A stretch of DNA of 20,664 bases from an uncultured Porphyromonas sp. GTDB lineage: Bacteria > Bacteroidota > Bacteroidia > Bacteroidales > Porphyromonadaceae. Positions 8,311-14,924 of the stretch are shown here, piece after piece; within the stretch, counting starts at the first letter, position 1; every line of letters begins with the position of its first letter. Below the pieces are notes generated by a model. The model saw nothing but the letters and a program-made list of their open reading frames with translations, did not search any database and had not been told where the DNA came from. Both the position numbers and the translations under genes were made by a program. The stretch lies in contig NZ_CABUAN010000038.1 of the NCBI RefSeq assembly GCF_902489635.1, positions 1-20,664 on the forward strand, read 5' to 3'.

Positions 8311-8376
8311 ATCTATCTCCTCTATATGGTAAACGAAGGCTGTAGCACAAGTGCCATAGCCTCTGATGAAGCATTA

Positions 8377-8384
8377 CAAAGGTA
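8377..8384 (-). promoter_or_regulatory. -7 box TACCTTTG upstream of cca
   Basis: Minus-strand TACCTTTG, 66 bases before the cca ATG. It lies back to back with the plus-strand promoter at 8426-8456, so the two transcripts diverge from about 70 bases of shared DNA. The -33 position is poor. Confidence 0.5.
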
Positions 8385-8425
8385 ATACAAATTAGAGAGT
8401 GTAGCTGGGGAATAATCTCAAAAAT

Positions 8426-8456
8426 GTTGTCACGTCAATAATTATACTTACATTTG
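8426..8456 (+). promoter_or_regulatory. Bacteroidota-type promoter of the RRM protein gene
   Basis: GTTG at 8426-8429, exactly 19 bases, then TACATTTG at 8449-8456. This fits TTTG-N19-TAnnTTTG with one mismatch in the -33 box. It is the best full promoter match in the window. Transcription would begin near 8463, leaving a leader of about 215 nt before the RRM start at 8678. Confidence 0.65.
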
Positions 8457-8462
8457 CACTCA

Positions 8463-8677
8463 GCAAACGGAAGAAAGCATCGACGGCTATGGCACACATT
8501 AAGAATTTAGATAGTCGCCCTCTCTCGCCAGCTATATAGTGACGACCTAGTATCGCCATGACAATAGATGACAGTATGGTAGCCAATCAGACAGTTTGAG
8601 ATCTGTATCACACTCGTGTGGTGTCTCTCTCCCCCAATGCTTCACTAATTATTTTCCCTTTTTCCCTTTTCCCTTTT
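8463..8677 (+). promoter_or_regulatory. Long 5' leader of the RRM protein gene
   Basis: This is the stretch between the predicted transcription start and the RRM ATG. It holds a possible 16-codon leader peptide at 8489-8539, starting MAHIKNLDS and ending TAG. It also holds a pairing-prone CACACTCGTGTG palindrome at about 8611-8622, and a pyrimidine-rich run (TTTTCCCTTTTTCCCTTTT) just before the start. Long leaders are typical of cold-shock and RNA-binding protein genes, but no known riboswitch was recognised. Confidence 0.35.
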
Positions 8678-8938
8678 ATGACCCTATATTTAGGCAACTT
8701 GAGCTACCGAGTTCGTGAGAACGACTTGGAGCAACTACTCGGCGAGTTTGGAGAGGTCTCCAACGCTCGCGTCGTCATGGATCGCGCCACTGGGCGTTCA
8801 CGCGGGTTCGGCTTTGCCGACATGGCAGACGAGGATGCTCGTCGTGCTATCGAGGCTCTTAGCGAGCAGGAGTTTGAGGGGCGTCGTCTCCTCATTCGTG
8901 AGGCTGAGGATCGTCCTCGTCGCGAAAGACACGCTTAA
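8678..8938 (+). CDS. Small single-RRM RNA-binding protein
   Basis: An 86-residue cytoplasmic protein made of one RNA recognition motif and a short charged tail. RNP2 is LYLGNL (3-8). RNP1 is RGFGFADM (42-49), with F44 and F46 as stacking aromatics; Met takes the place of the usual final aromatic. The beta-alpha-beta order, the AxxAIEALSEQEFEGRRL helix-strand block (about 54-71) and the Arg-rich end RPRRERHA are as in bacterial Rbp proteins, which bind single-stranded RNA and are often growth- or cold-regulated. I chose the ATG at 8678 because the domain begins right there. An earlier in-frame GTG at 8618 would add 20 hydrophobic residues of no domain value. No SD is visible; the upstream tract is pyrimidine-rich. 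It stands alone, convergent with the aldolase gene. Confidence 0.9.
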   Translation: MTLYLGNLSYRVRENDLEQLLGEFGEVSNARVVMDRATGRSRGFGFADMADEDARRAIEALSEQEFEGRRLLIREAEDRPRRERHA

Positions 8939-8950
8939 AAAAGCGTTCTG

Positions 8951-8990
8951 AGCAAAGTCGAGCCGTTGTGAAGCGAGACTAGACGTCTCC
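8951..8990. repeat. Diverged copy of a dispersed repeat leader
   Basis: CCGTTGTGAAGCGA and AGACGTC with spacing close to that seen at 20390-20416, where CCGTTGTAAAACGA and AGACGTC precede the palindromic repeat. A weaker version flanks the repeat copy at 10206-10301. Alignment was by eye. Here it is followed by a different hairpin (9009-9033). Confidence 0.35.
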
Positions 8991-9008
8991 ATCTCACGAT
9001 ACGGTATG

Positions 9009-9033
9009 GAGCGTGTTGCTAGGCAACACGCTC
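9009..9033. other. Perfect 11-bp hairpin flanked by direct repeats
   Basis: GAGCGTGTTGC and GCAACACGCTC pair around a TAG loop. CGGTATGG occurs on both sides, at 9002-9009 and 9033-9040. There is no T-run, so it is not an obvious terminator. It may be a small inserted palindrome or an RNA processing/stabilising structure. Confidence 0.55.
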
Positions 9034-9057
9034 GGTATGGTCTAAACCAATCCCATC

Positions 9058-9099
9058 AAAAGAGGAGCTACCACCCATCGGGCGATAGCTCCTCTTTTT
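9058..9099. terminator. Bidirectional rho-independent terminator between RRM and aldolase genes
   Basis: AAAAGAGGAGCTA (9058-9070) pairs with TAGCTCCTCTTTT (9086-9098). The inner loop contains CCC and GGG that can extend the pairing. A T-run follows on the plus strand and an equivalent one on the minus strand. It lies between two convergent genes and can serve both. Confidence 0.9.
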
Positions 9100-9116
9100 A
9101 CGTATCTATAGTAGGT

Positions 9117-9998
9117 TTACTTGATAGAAGCCTGATAGACATCATCAACCGACTTCTCGATCGTAGCGTTGAACTCCTCATCGCTCTGCTGTGCCGTCAG
9201 GCCCTCAGCGAGTGCACGAGAGAAGGATGCGATCACGCCCTTATTGCGAGCGAGTAGCTCATTAGCGTGCTCACGGCTATAACCACCCGATAGAGCCACT
9301 ACACGAAGCATATTAGGATGCTCGATGACCTCCTTGTAGAGATTGTCCTCCGTGGGGAGCGTGATCTTGAGCATGACAGGGCGATCCAGCTTGTCTAGGT
9401 GTGCGAGCAGCTCACGCTTGAGGATCTGCTCTGCCTCAGCCTTGTCGGGGCAGTGGATGTCCACCTCAGGCTCTAGAATAGGCACGAGATCGTGAGCTAG
9501 GATCTGCTTACCCCACTCAAACTGCTGATCGACGATAGCCTTGATACCCTTCTCATTAGCCTCCTTGATGACACTACGCATCTTGGTGCCGAAGATATGA
9601 TACTTGGTCGCATCCTTGAGCAGATCATCGAGTCCGGGGAATGGCTTCATCAGCTGTACGCCATCCTGCAGCTCCTGTAGTCCCTTATCGACCTTGAGGA
9701 AGGGGACGATGTGCAGCTTCTCCCAGAGATAGTCTGCCGTATTCATACCGTCGATCTGAGCACGCATCGTGCGCTCGAAGAGGATCACACCCACGAGCTT
9801 ACCCGTAGCAAAGGCGGGGCTCTTGATCATACGTGTACGCATCTGGTGGATCAGGTCAAACATCTCATCCTCATTCTTCCAGGCATCCTCAGTTAGGCCG
9901 TAAGCCTTCAGAGCCTTGGGCGTTGAGCCACCACTCTGGTCGAGCGCTCCGACGAAGCCACGACCGCTTTTCATCTGTTCTAATTGCTTCTGATTCAT
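9117..9998 (-). CDS. Fructose-bisphosphate aldolase, class I
   Basis: A 293-residue cytoplasmic Schiff-base aldolase that splits fructose 1,6-bisphosphate into dihydroxyacetone phosphate and glyceraldehyde 3-phosphate in glycolysis, or the reverse in gluconeogenesis. Motifs: ALDQSGGSTPKAL at 18-30, FLKVDKG at 100-106 with K102, the acidic ILEPEVDIH at 174-182 with E176, MLKITLP at 209-215 with the expected Schiff-base lysine K211, and the phosphate-binding SGGY at 237-240. Length (about 295) fits the short bacterial class I form, compared with about 360 in animal enzymes. It is a single-gene unit, with a -7 box about 100 bases upstream and a strong shared terminator 18 bases after its stop. 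Confidence 0.94.
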   Translation of the reverse strand: MNQKQLEQMKSGRGFVGALDQSGGSTPKALKAYGLTEDAWKNEDEMFDLIHQMRTRMIKSPAFATGKLVGVILFERTMRAQIDGMNTADYLWEKLHIVPFLKVDKGLQELQDGVQLMKPFPGLDDLLKDATKYHIFGTKMRSVIKEANEKGIKAIVDQQFEWGKQILAHDLVPILEPEVDIHCPDKAEAEQILKRELLAHLDKLDRPVMLKITLPTEDNLYKEVIEHPNMLRVVALSGGYSREHANELLARNKGVIASFSRALAEGLTAQQSDEEFNATIEKSVDDVYQASIK

Positions 9999-10099
9999 AT
10001 TGTGTAAAAAGTAAGTTAGACGCTTATCAATCGCTTGGCTCTTCAGTAAAGAAGTTTGAGACGCACTTCATCTGCCACACGTCTCTGCCGTAAGCTCTT

Positions 10100-10131
10100 C
10101 AAAGGTAATAAAAATAAGTCACATAACCCAA
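10100..10131 (-). promoter_or_regulatory. Promoter of the aldolase gene
   Basis: Minus-strand TTGG (10128-10131), 20 bases, then TACCTTTG (10100-10107). This is close to TTTG-N19-TAnnTTTG. The start would leave a leader of about 95 nt, which contains a GAGACG/CGTCTC inverted repeat. Confidence 0.55.
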
Positions 10132-10205
10132 TCGCGCGCCCCTGCTCGCAACTCAAGTGATCCGATGAAACGCGTAACAATTTGACGGGCGAAGCGGGGA
10201 CGACT

Positions 10206-10301
10206 CCTGTAGGGACGCTCGGCTCGAGCATCCGTTGTGTCAAAGGTTACAGCGTCAAGGTTTTAACGGGGACGGACGCACGAGCCGTGCGTCCCTACAG
10301 G
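10206..10301 (-). repeat. MITE-like palindromic repeat, copy 1
   Basis: A 96-bp unit with imperfect terminal inverted repeats beginning CCTGTAGGGACGC at each end. The right end (plus strand) holds a 9-bp hairpin, GGACGCACG pairing with CGTGCGTCC around a three-base loop. Its reverse complement matches copy 2 at 20416 without a mismatch for about the first 40 bases and well through a core with CTGTAACCTTTGA. It lies between the aldolase promoter and the terminator of the next gene. It has no coding content. Confidence 0.8.
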
Positions 10302-10364
10302 CGACGTGTCGCTTTGACACAAACTTATGAAGGTTGTGAAAGTGAAGACGCTATACGATAAAAG

Positions 10365-10405
10365 ACAAAGTCTGGACTTGACGCATGGTCAAGCCCAGAC
10401 TTTGT
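10365..10405 (-). terminator. Terminator of the Omp28-like gene
   Basis: ACAAAGTCTGG (10365-10375) pairs with CCAGACTTTGT (10395-10405). An inner CTTGAC/GTCAAG helix continues the stem after one mismatch. A T-rich tail follows in both directions. It lies 54 bases past the stop of the minus-strand gene. Confidence 0.85.
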
Positions 10406-10458
10406 TTTGCTACCACACTACCATCTAGTAGGTGGCTATCATAGCATCTGACGAAGCT

Positions 10459-12384
10459 TTAGCGGACGATCACCTTGGAGGTGTAGACGCGTAGATCGCT
10501 GAAGATGCGGATGATGTAAGTGCCTGGTAGGAGGCGTGTACCTACATTCGTTGTGACGAGTGCACCAGACATGTCGTATAGCTCGAAGGCATCGACACGA
10601 CCTAGGATGCTTAGGTAGCCATTCTCAGCCGTTACGATAGGAGCTTGTGCAGGAGCTACAGGCTCGTTAGCGAGACCAAAGCCTAGTGGAGCTGTCTCGG
10701 CAGTGTGTACTGCACGGTTGGCCCTGTTAGGCTGTGTGATGCTTGGGTGAACGATAGCAACTACATGGCACTGGCTACCTACCCAAGTAGGTCTGAGGGT
10801 ACCACGTAGCGTGACCTTGAACTTGCCGTCAGCCTCGACCTTGAGCTTGTTACCCGTAGGAGCGGTGAGGAAGAGACGAGGTACAGCCTGGTGCTTGTAG
10901 CCTTTACCTGCTCCAGATTGACTTCTAGCGGGGATGTTATCCTCCGTTACGATGACCGTCAGGTAGAGATCCTCTGGGTCAAAGCAGTTCTTGAGTGCTA
11001 CACCACTGACAACTGCCTCCAGTGTACCATCAGAGATGGTCTGATCGATACGCTCGATCTTGACACCCTGCTTATCGTTCTTCATCTTGGTAGTCCACTC
11101 ATTGGGATTATATCCAGCGGCGTGCTGTACGAGTGCTCCCTCCTTGGGGAGGTAGGTACGATTGATAGACATAGCAGGAGCGTAGGAACCCTTATCAGGG
11201 TAGAAGTAGCGGTAGAGCTTCTCGCTCTCAGGCATCGTCAGGAAGTCAGAGAAGTAGCCTGAGTGATACATAATGTAGCTGACACGTAGTCCAGCAGCTT
11301 TCATCTTGTCGATGTCAGCCTTGACATAGCGGTCTGCACCTGGGCAGTTACCACACTTCTCAGAGGTAAAGCGCTCTAGGATGACCGTCTCACGATCGAT
11401 CATTGCAGAGAAGTCACCGACCTTATAGGGGAGGTCTACACGATTATCTGCATAAGCATTCTTCTGCCCATTGACCTTAGCGATGGCAAAGTGTACTGTA
11501 CCCATACCCTCTGCCTCTGCAGGGATCTCAAAGGTGTACTCGCCCATCTGACCAACAGCCAGTGCAGGGGTTACGGTCTGTGCGATAGTCTTGACCTCGC
11601 CTGCGCCAAACTGATAAGTAAGATCGAAAGAGGTGATCTCGTTCATACCGATGTTGCGGAGAGAGAGCTTGGTAGGACGCTTTTCGTCCTTTGTGGCCAT
11701 CATAAAGTTGCCATCAGCACTGACTAGATAGCCTCGGTTCTGTAGCTTGCTGTTGTCTTGCAGTGTGACGAAGACAAGTACAGAACCGAGTTTAGCACCC
11801 TTAGCACTACCTAGGTTAAAGGTCTCCGGCGTACTCTTGTCTGTGGGGAAAGGATCTTTACCATATGCGACAGTTAGCGCATCATCCATCTCGATTTTGC
11901 CATCGAAGGGGAGAACAAATTTATCTCCCTCATTACTACCTACAGCCTTTGTGGCGAAGCCTACAAGGTAGCGCTTGCCCGCCTCAGTAGCAAAGGGGGT
12001 CGTGAGGGTCATCTCATTAACACCAGCAGCGATCTCGCACTTCTGGTTGTAGAGGGTCTTCTTACCATCTGCTGAGAGCACGAGCAGGTAGGCGACCTTG
12101 TCAGCCTTAACTGCGGGGAAGGAGATCTTCTCAATCTTATTAGCACCTACATCGGGTAGCAGGATGTAAGCAGAGAGGTAGATGTTCGTTGCGCCGACGC
12201 CGACGTAGTCAGGCTCTGCAGAGCGATCAGCATAGCCAAAGCCAGTCAGGGTACCACCAGCTCGTAGGGATGTGCCGGCAGGTGCAGCCTGCAGACGTGG
12301 CGTTACGGTCTCCTGCGCCGTACCCATCGTGACGGCCATGAGGAGCGTGAGGAGTAAACTCCAGAGGGTAGTTGTTTGTTTCAT
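10459..12384 (-). CDS. Omp28-like T9SS protein with thioredoxin-type CxxC
   Basis: A 641-residue exported protein. Residues 1-24 form a signal peptide ending MGTAQ. Residues about 30-320 are beta-rich, with no recognised catalytic motif. Residues about 325-565 resemble Omp28-related outer membrane proteins of Bacteroidota. They open with VILERFTSEKCGNCPGAD, a thioredoxin-like strand followed by C344-G-N-C347; the fold then continues with a YIMYHSGYFSDF strand and SYAPAMSINRTYL, near the usual cis-proline position. The last 60 residues are a T9SS sorting domain (FELYDMSGALV, PGTYIIRIFSD, a basic end VIVR). Expected location is the outer surface or secreted. The role is unknown; CxxC suggests disulfide exchange or a structural bond. 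It is transcribed alone, with its own promoter box and terminator. Confidence 0.87.
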   Translation of the reverse strand: MKQTTTLWSLLLTLLMAVTMGTAQETVTPRLQAAPAGTSLRAGGTLTGFGYADRSAEPDYVGVGATNIYLSAYILLPDVGANKIEKISFPAVKADKVAYLLVLSADGKKTLYNQKCEIAAGVNEMTLTTPFATEAGKRYLVGFATKAVGSNEGDKFVLPFDGKIEMDDALTVAYGKDPFPTDKSTPETFNLGSAKGAKLGSVLVFVTLQDNSKLQNRGYLVSADGNFMMATKDEKRPTKLSLRNIGMNEITSFDLTYQFGAGEVKTIAQTVTPALAVGQMGEYTFEIPAEAEGMGTVHFAIAKVNGQKNAYADNRVDLPYKVGDFSAMIDRETVILERFTSEKCGNCPGADRYVKADIDKMKAAGLRVSYIMYHSGYFSDFLTMPESEKLYRYFYPDKGSYAPAMSINRTYLPKEGALVQHAAGYNPNEWTTKMKNDKQGVKIERIDQTISDGTLEAVVSGVALKNCFDPEDLYLTVIVTEDNIPARSQSGAGKGYKHQAVPRLFLTAPTGNKLKVEADGKFKVTLRGTLRPTWVGSQCHVVAIVHPSITQPNRANRAVHTAETAPLGFGLANEPVAPAQAPIVTAENGYLSILGRVDAFELYDMSGALVTTNVGTRLLPGTYIIRIFSDLRVYTSKVIVR

Positions 12385-12525
12385 AGATTGTGTAATCTGT
12401 TTGTTGTTGTGTTGTTAGAAAATATCTGGCACTCATGCGAAGCTAAGGGAAAAAAACAGCCCTGATATCACCACGAATGATTCTCTTCCCCGGCAGCTTA
12501 CAGCACAAGAGCACTATTGTGCCAG

Positions 12526-12533
12526 CAAATATA
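12526..12533 (-). promoter_or_regulatory. -7 box TATATTTG upstream of the Omp28-like gene
   Basis: Minus-strand TATATTTG fits TAnnTTTG exactly and lies about 140 bases before the ATG at 12384. Nineteen bases upstream the -33 position reads TCGG, a weak match. The 12385-12651 gap shows nothing else of note. Confidence 0.5.
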
Positions 12534-12651
12534 GTGTTTTTTACCGAAACGACCGACAATTCAGTAACCGCGCGTTCACAAATCTCACGAGCGATGGTCT
12601 CTCCGAGCAGTTTCACCCTAGTGGCACTGATCGTTAGCTTCAGAAAGAGCA

Positions 12652-12684
12652 GAAAAAGGGGCGAACCTCGTGAGGTCCGCCCCT
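12652..12684 (-). terminator. Terminator of the ybeY-panC operon
   Basis: On the minus strand AGGGGCG pairs with CGCCCCT, and an inner ACCT/AGGT helix continues the stem after one mismatch. TTTTTCT follows. It lies 27 bases past the panC stop. Confidence 0.85.
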
Positions 12685-12710
12685 AACTATACGTTTATGG
12701 ATCAGTCAGC

Positions 12711-13571
12711 TTATTTGGCTGAGGTCTCGTAGTGGATGTTGTCGATGAGACGAACCTCACCGCAGTAGCAGACGATGCAGCCGACGGGGTCGCTGCTATC
12801 GCTCCACTTATCGAGAGGACGAAGGGTCTTGCCGTCGACAATCTGGTAGTACTCGGGACGCAGGAGCGGATGCTCTGCGAGGCGTGAGACAACGAAGTCG
12901 ACGACCTCACGTGGTGTATGCGCCGGGACGAGCTCGAGGCTCGCTACAAGTGTGTCGTGGATGCGGGGCGCTACGTCACGCTGCTCACTGGTCAGCAGGA
13001 GGTTACGGCTGCTCAGGGCTAGTCCGTCAGCCTCGCGGATGATGGGACAGCTGTGTATCTCTACGGGCAGAGCGAGTTGGCGAACCATCTCCCGCACGAT
13101 AGCTATCTGCTGGAAGTCTTTCTCGCCAAAGAAGGCGCCATCGGGCTGTACGAGCATAAAGAGCTTGCTCACGATCTGCGCTACTCCATTGAAGTGCCCT
13201 GGGCGATGCGCTCCCTCCATCGTCTCTCCGAGGAAGCCGAAGTCAAACTGACGTGTGTCCGCCTCGGGATACATCTCCTCGACGGTGGGCAGGAAGGCGA
13301 TATCTACCTGAGCGTCACGCAGACGCGCTAGGTCTTCCTCAGGCTTGCGTGGATAGGTGCGCAGATCTTCGGGATTGTTGAACTGCGTGGGGTTGACAAA
13401 TACGGATACGACGACGATGTCGTACTGCTTTCTAGCAGCTGCCACTAGGCTCAGGTGTCCCGCATGCAGGGCACCCATAGTCGGCACTAGCCCGACATGG
13501 GCTGAGGGGTTCTCCTGGCGTAGCTTAGAGAGTTCTTGCTGTAGCGCAGCAACCGTTGTAATGACTTTCAT
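12711..13571 (-). CDS. panC: Pantoate--beta-alanine ligase (pantothenate synthetase)
   Basis: A 286-residue cytoplasmic enzyme that joins pantoate and beta-alanine, using ATP, to give pantothenate, the precursor of CoA. ATP-binding PTMGALHAGH at 30-39 contains the HxGH signature. It is followed by SVFVNPTQFNNPEDL (56-70) with the pantoate-binding region, FGEKDFQQIAIVREM (about 158-172) and the second nucleotide loop LALSSRNLLL (about 194-203). Length is the family norm (about 280). It is the last gene of the six-gene minus-strand run, 44 bases after queA, followed at once by a strong terminator. panB and panD are not in the window. Confidence 0.97.
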   Translation of the reverse strand: MKVITTVAALQQELSKLRQENPSAHVGLVPTMGALHAGHLSLVAAARKQYDIVVVSVFVNPTQFNNPEDLRTYPRKPEEDLARLRDAQVDIAFLPTVEEMYPEADTRQFDFGFLGETMEGAHRPGHFNGVAQIVSKLFMLVQPDGAFFGEKDFQQIAIVREMVRQLALPVEIHSCPIIREADGLALSSRNLLLTSEQRDVAPRIHDTLVASLELVPAHTPREVVDFVVSRLAEHPLLRPEYYQIVDGKTLRPLDKWSDSSDPVGCIVCYCGEVRLIDNIHYETSAK

Positions 13572-13615
13572 GTGAGTGTGATATGCTGAAAGGGTGTGTA
13601 TGATTTGATTTCTAT

Positions 13616-14893
13616 TTATAGGTCTTGTCGATAGAGCAAGCAGGCGTCGCCATAGCTGAGGAAGCGGTAGTGCGCATCAGCGAGGGCGTGCTCATAGAGC
13701 GTGCGCCAGTGGGGACCGATGAGTGCCGATACGAGCAGCAGGAGCGTGCTCTTCGGCTGGTGAAAGTTGGTCACCAGGATGTCTACCATCTGATACTGAT
13801 AGCCTGGGGCAATGAGTAGTGCTGTGGAGAAGGTGAGCCGATCAAGCCCCCTATGGCGAGCATAGCGGAGCAACAGTTCCAGCGCCTCACGACGTGACGG
13901 CAAGGCTGCGCCACAGCTCTGACGCATACGATAACTATACCACTGATCTAGGTGAAAGGGCTCTGCCACATCCCCACCCTCCTGCTCTGCTTGCTGCAGC
14001 GCAACGGCAAACCAGTAGAGGCTCTCCAAGGTGCGCACAGAGGTGGTGCCAATGGATACAAAGGGGCTGTCGATATGCTCTAGGAGCGTCTCCAGCGTTG
14101 CTGTCGGCACACTGCAATACTCGCTGTGCATCTGATGGTCAGCGACCTGACGGCCCTTGACTGGTAGGAAGGTGCCGGCACCGACATGGAGCGTTAGCTC
14201 GGTGATGCGGTGCCCCTCCGCGAGGAGTCTGTCATCAAGCTCTGGTGTGAAGTGTAGTCCCGCTGTTGGTGCCGCCACGGAGCCCTCAATGCGCGCATAG
14301 ACAGTCTGATAGTCGGTGAGGTCGCTACGCTCGGTATCTCGATTGAGGTAAGGGGGGATGGGAAGCTGACCGCACAACTCTAGTATCTCGCCAAAGGTCT
14401 TGCTCTCGTCACTCCAGCTGAAGGTGACTACGTCTGGAGTCTCCGCCTCCCTACTCGCTTGTAGCGTGATCGTTTGTCCGTCAGCTAATGGGAGTGTACA
14501 GGAAATAGTTTGCTCGGGGCGCCACTTCTTCGAGTTGCCCACGAGGCAGTGCCACGAGCATGAGCCGAGCGAGGCTAGGCTCTCCTCGTAGCTGACAGGT
14601 TTGTAGGGGTCCAAGCAAAGTATCTCGATGCGGGCACCCGTCGCTTTGACAAAGAAGATGCGCGCCTTGATGACCCTCGTATTGTTGCGAATGAGGAGCG
14701 CATGAGGCGGGAGCAGGTGTGGCAGCTCGGCAAAGGTGTGATCCTCCAGCCTCCCCGTGGCATCGCTCAGGAGGAGGCGGCACTGGTCACGCTCCGCCAG
14801 CGGATGCGCTGCGATACGCTCGTCAGGGAGCGGGTAGTCGTAGTCGTTGATGTCTATATCGACCCAGTGCTGCGTATGAGGCTTGTCACACAT
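13616..14893 (-). CDS. queA: S-adenosylmethionine:tRNA ribosyltransferase-isomerase (QueA family, long form)
   Basis: A 425-residue enzyme that moves the ribosyl part of SAM to preQ1 in tRNA to make epoxyqueuosine, in the cytoplasm. Family blocks: NNTRVIKARI (70-79), LPIPPYLNRD (177-186), GSVAAPTAGLHFTPEL (204-219), HVGAGTFLPV (236-245), GTTSVRTLESL (282-292) and TNFHQPKSTLLLLVSALIG (375-393). It is about 70 residues longer than E. coli QueA (about 356). Much of the excess lies between the GTTSVRTLES block and the YQYQMVDILVTNFH block, a region rich in Glu and Arg (about 293-360). Some Bacteroidota carry two QueA relatives of different length, so this may be the long paralogue with an altered role. 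It lies 31 bases after the PDZ gene and 44 before panC. Confidence 0.88.
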   Translation of the reverse strand: MCDKPHTQHWVDIDINDYDYPLPDERIAAHPLAERDQCRLLLSDATGRLEDHTFAELPHLLPPHALLIRNNTRVIKARIFFVKATGARIEILCLDPYKPVSYEESLASLGSCSWHCLVGNSKKWRPEQTISCTLPLADGQTITLQASREAETPDVVTFSWSDESKTFGEILELCGQLPIPPYLNRDTERSDLTDYQTVYARIEGSVAAPTAGLHFTPELDDRLLAEGHRITELTLHVGAGTFLPVKGRQVADHQMHSEYCSVPTATLETLLEHIDSPFVSIGTTSVRTLESLYWFAVALQQAEQEGGDVAEPFHLDQWYSYRMRQSCGAALPSRREALELLLRYARHRGLDRLTFSTALLIAPGYQYQMVDILVTNFHQPKSTLLLLVSALIGPHWRTLYEHALADAHYRFLSYGDACLLYRQDL

Positions 14894-14924
14894 ACTCTCG
14901 ACCTTCTGATTAGCTTTTGCGGTA

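Noticed and set aside
8392..8586. A 64-codon minus-strand open frame with a hydrophobic look
   Set aside because: It covers the RRM gene promoter and leader and has no recognisable domain or start signal. The promoter match on the other strand is the better explanation.
8618..8938. A start at 8618 for the RRM protein
   Set aside because: It would add 20 hydrophobic, pyrimidine-tract-encoded residues before an RRM that begins exactly at the ATG at 8678.
12477..12686. A 69-codon plus-strand open frame in the gap before panC
   Set aside because: It runs through the Omp28-like gene's promoter box and the operon terminator and shows no domain.
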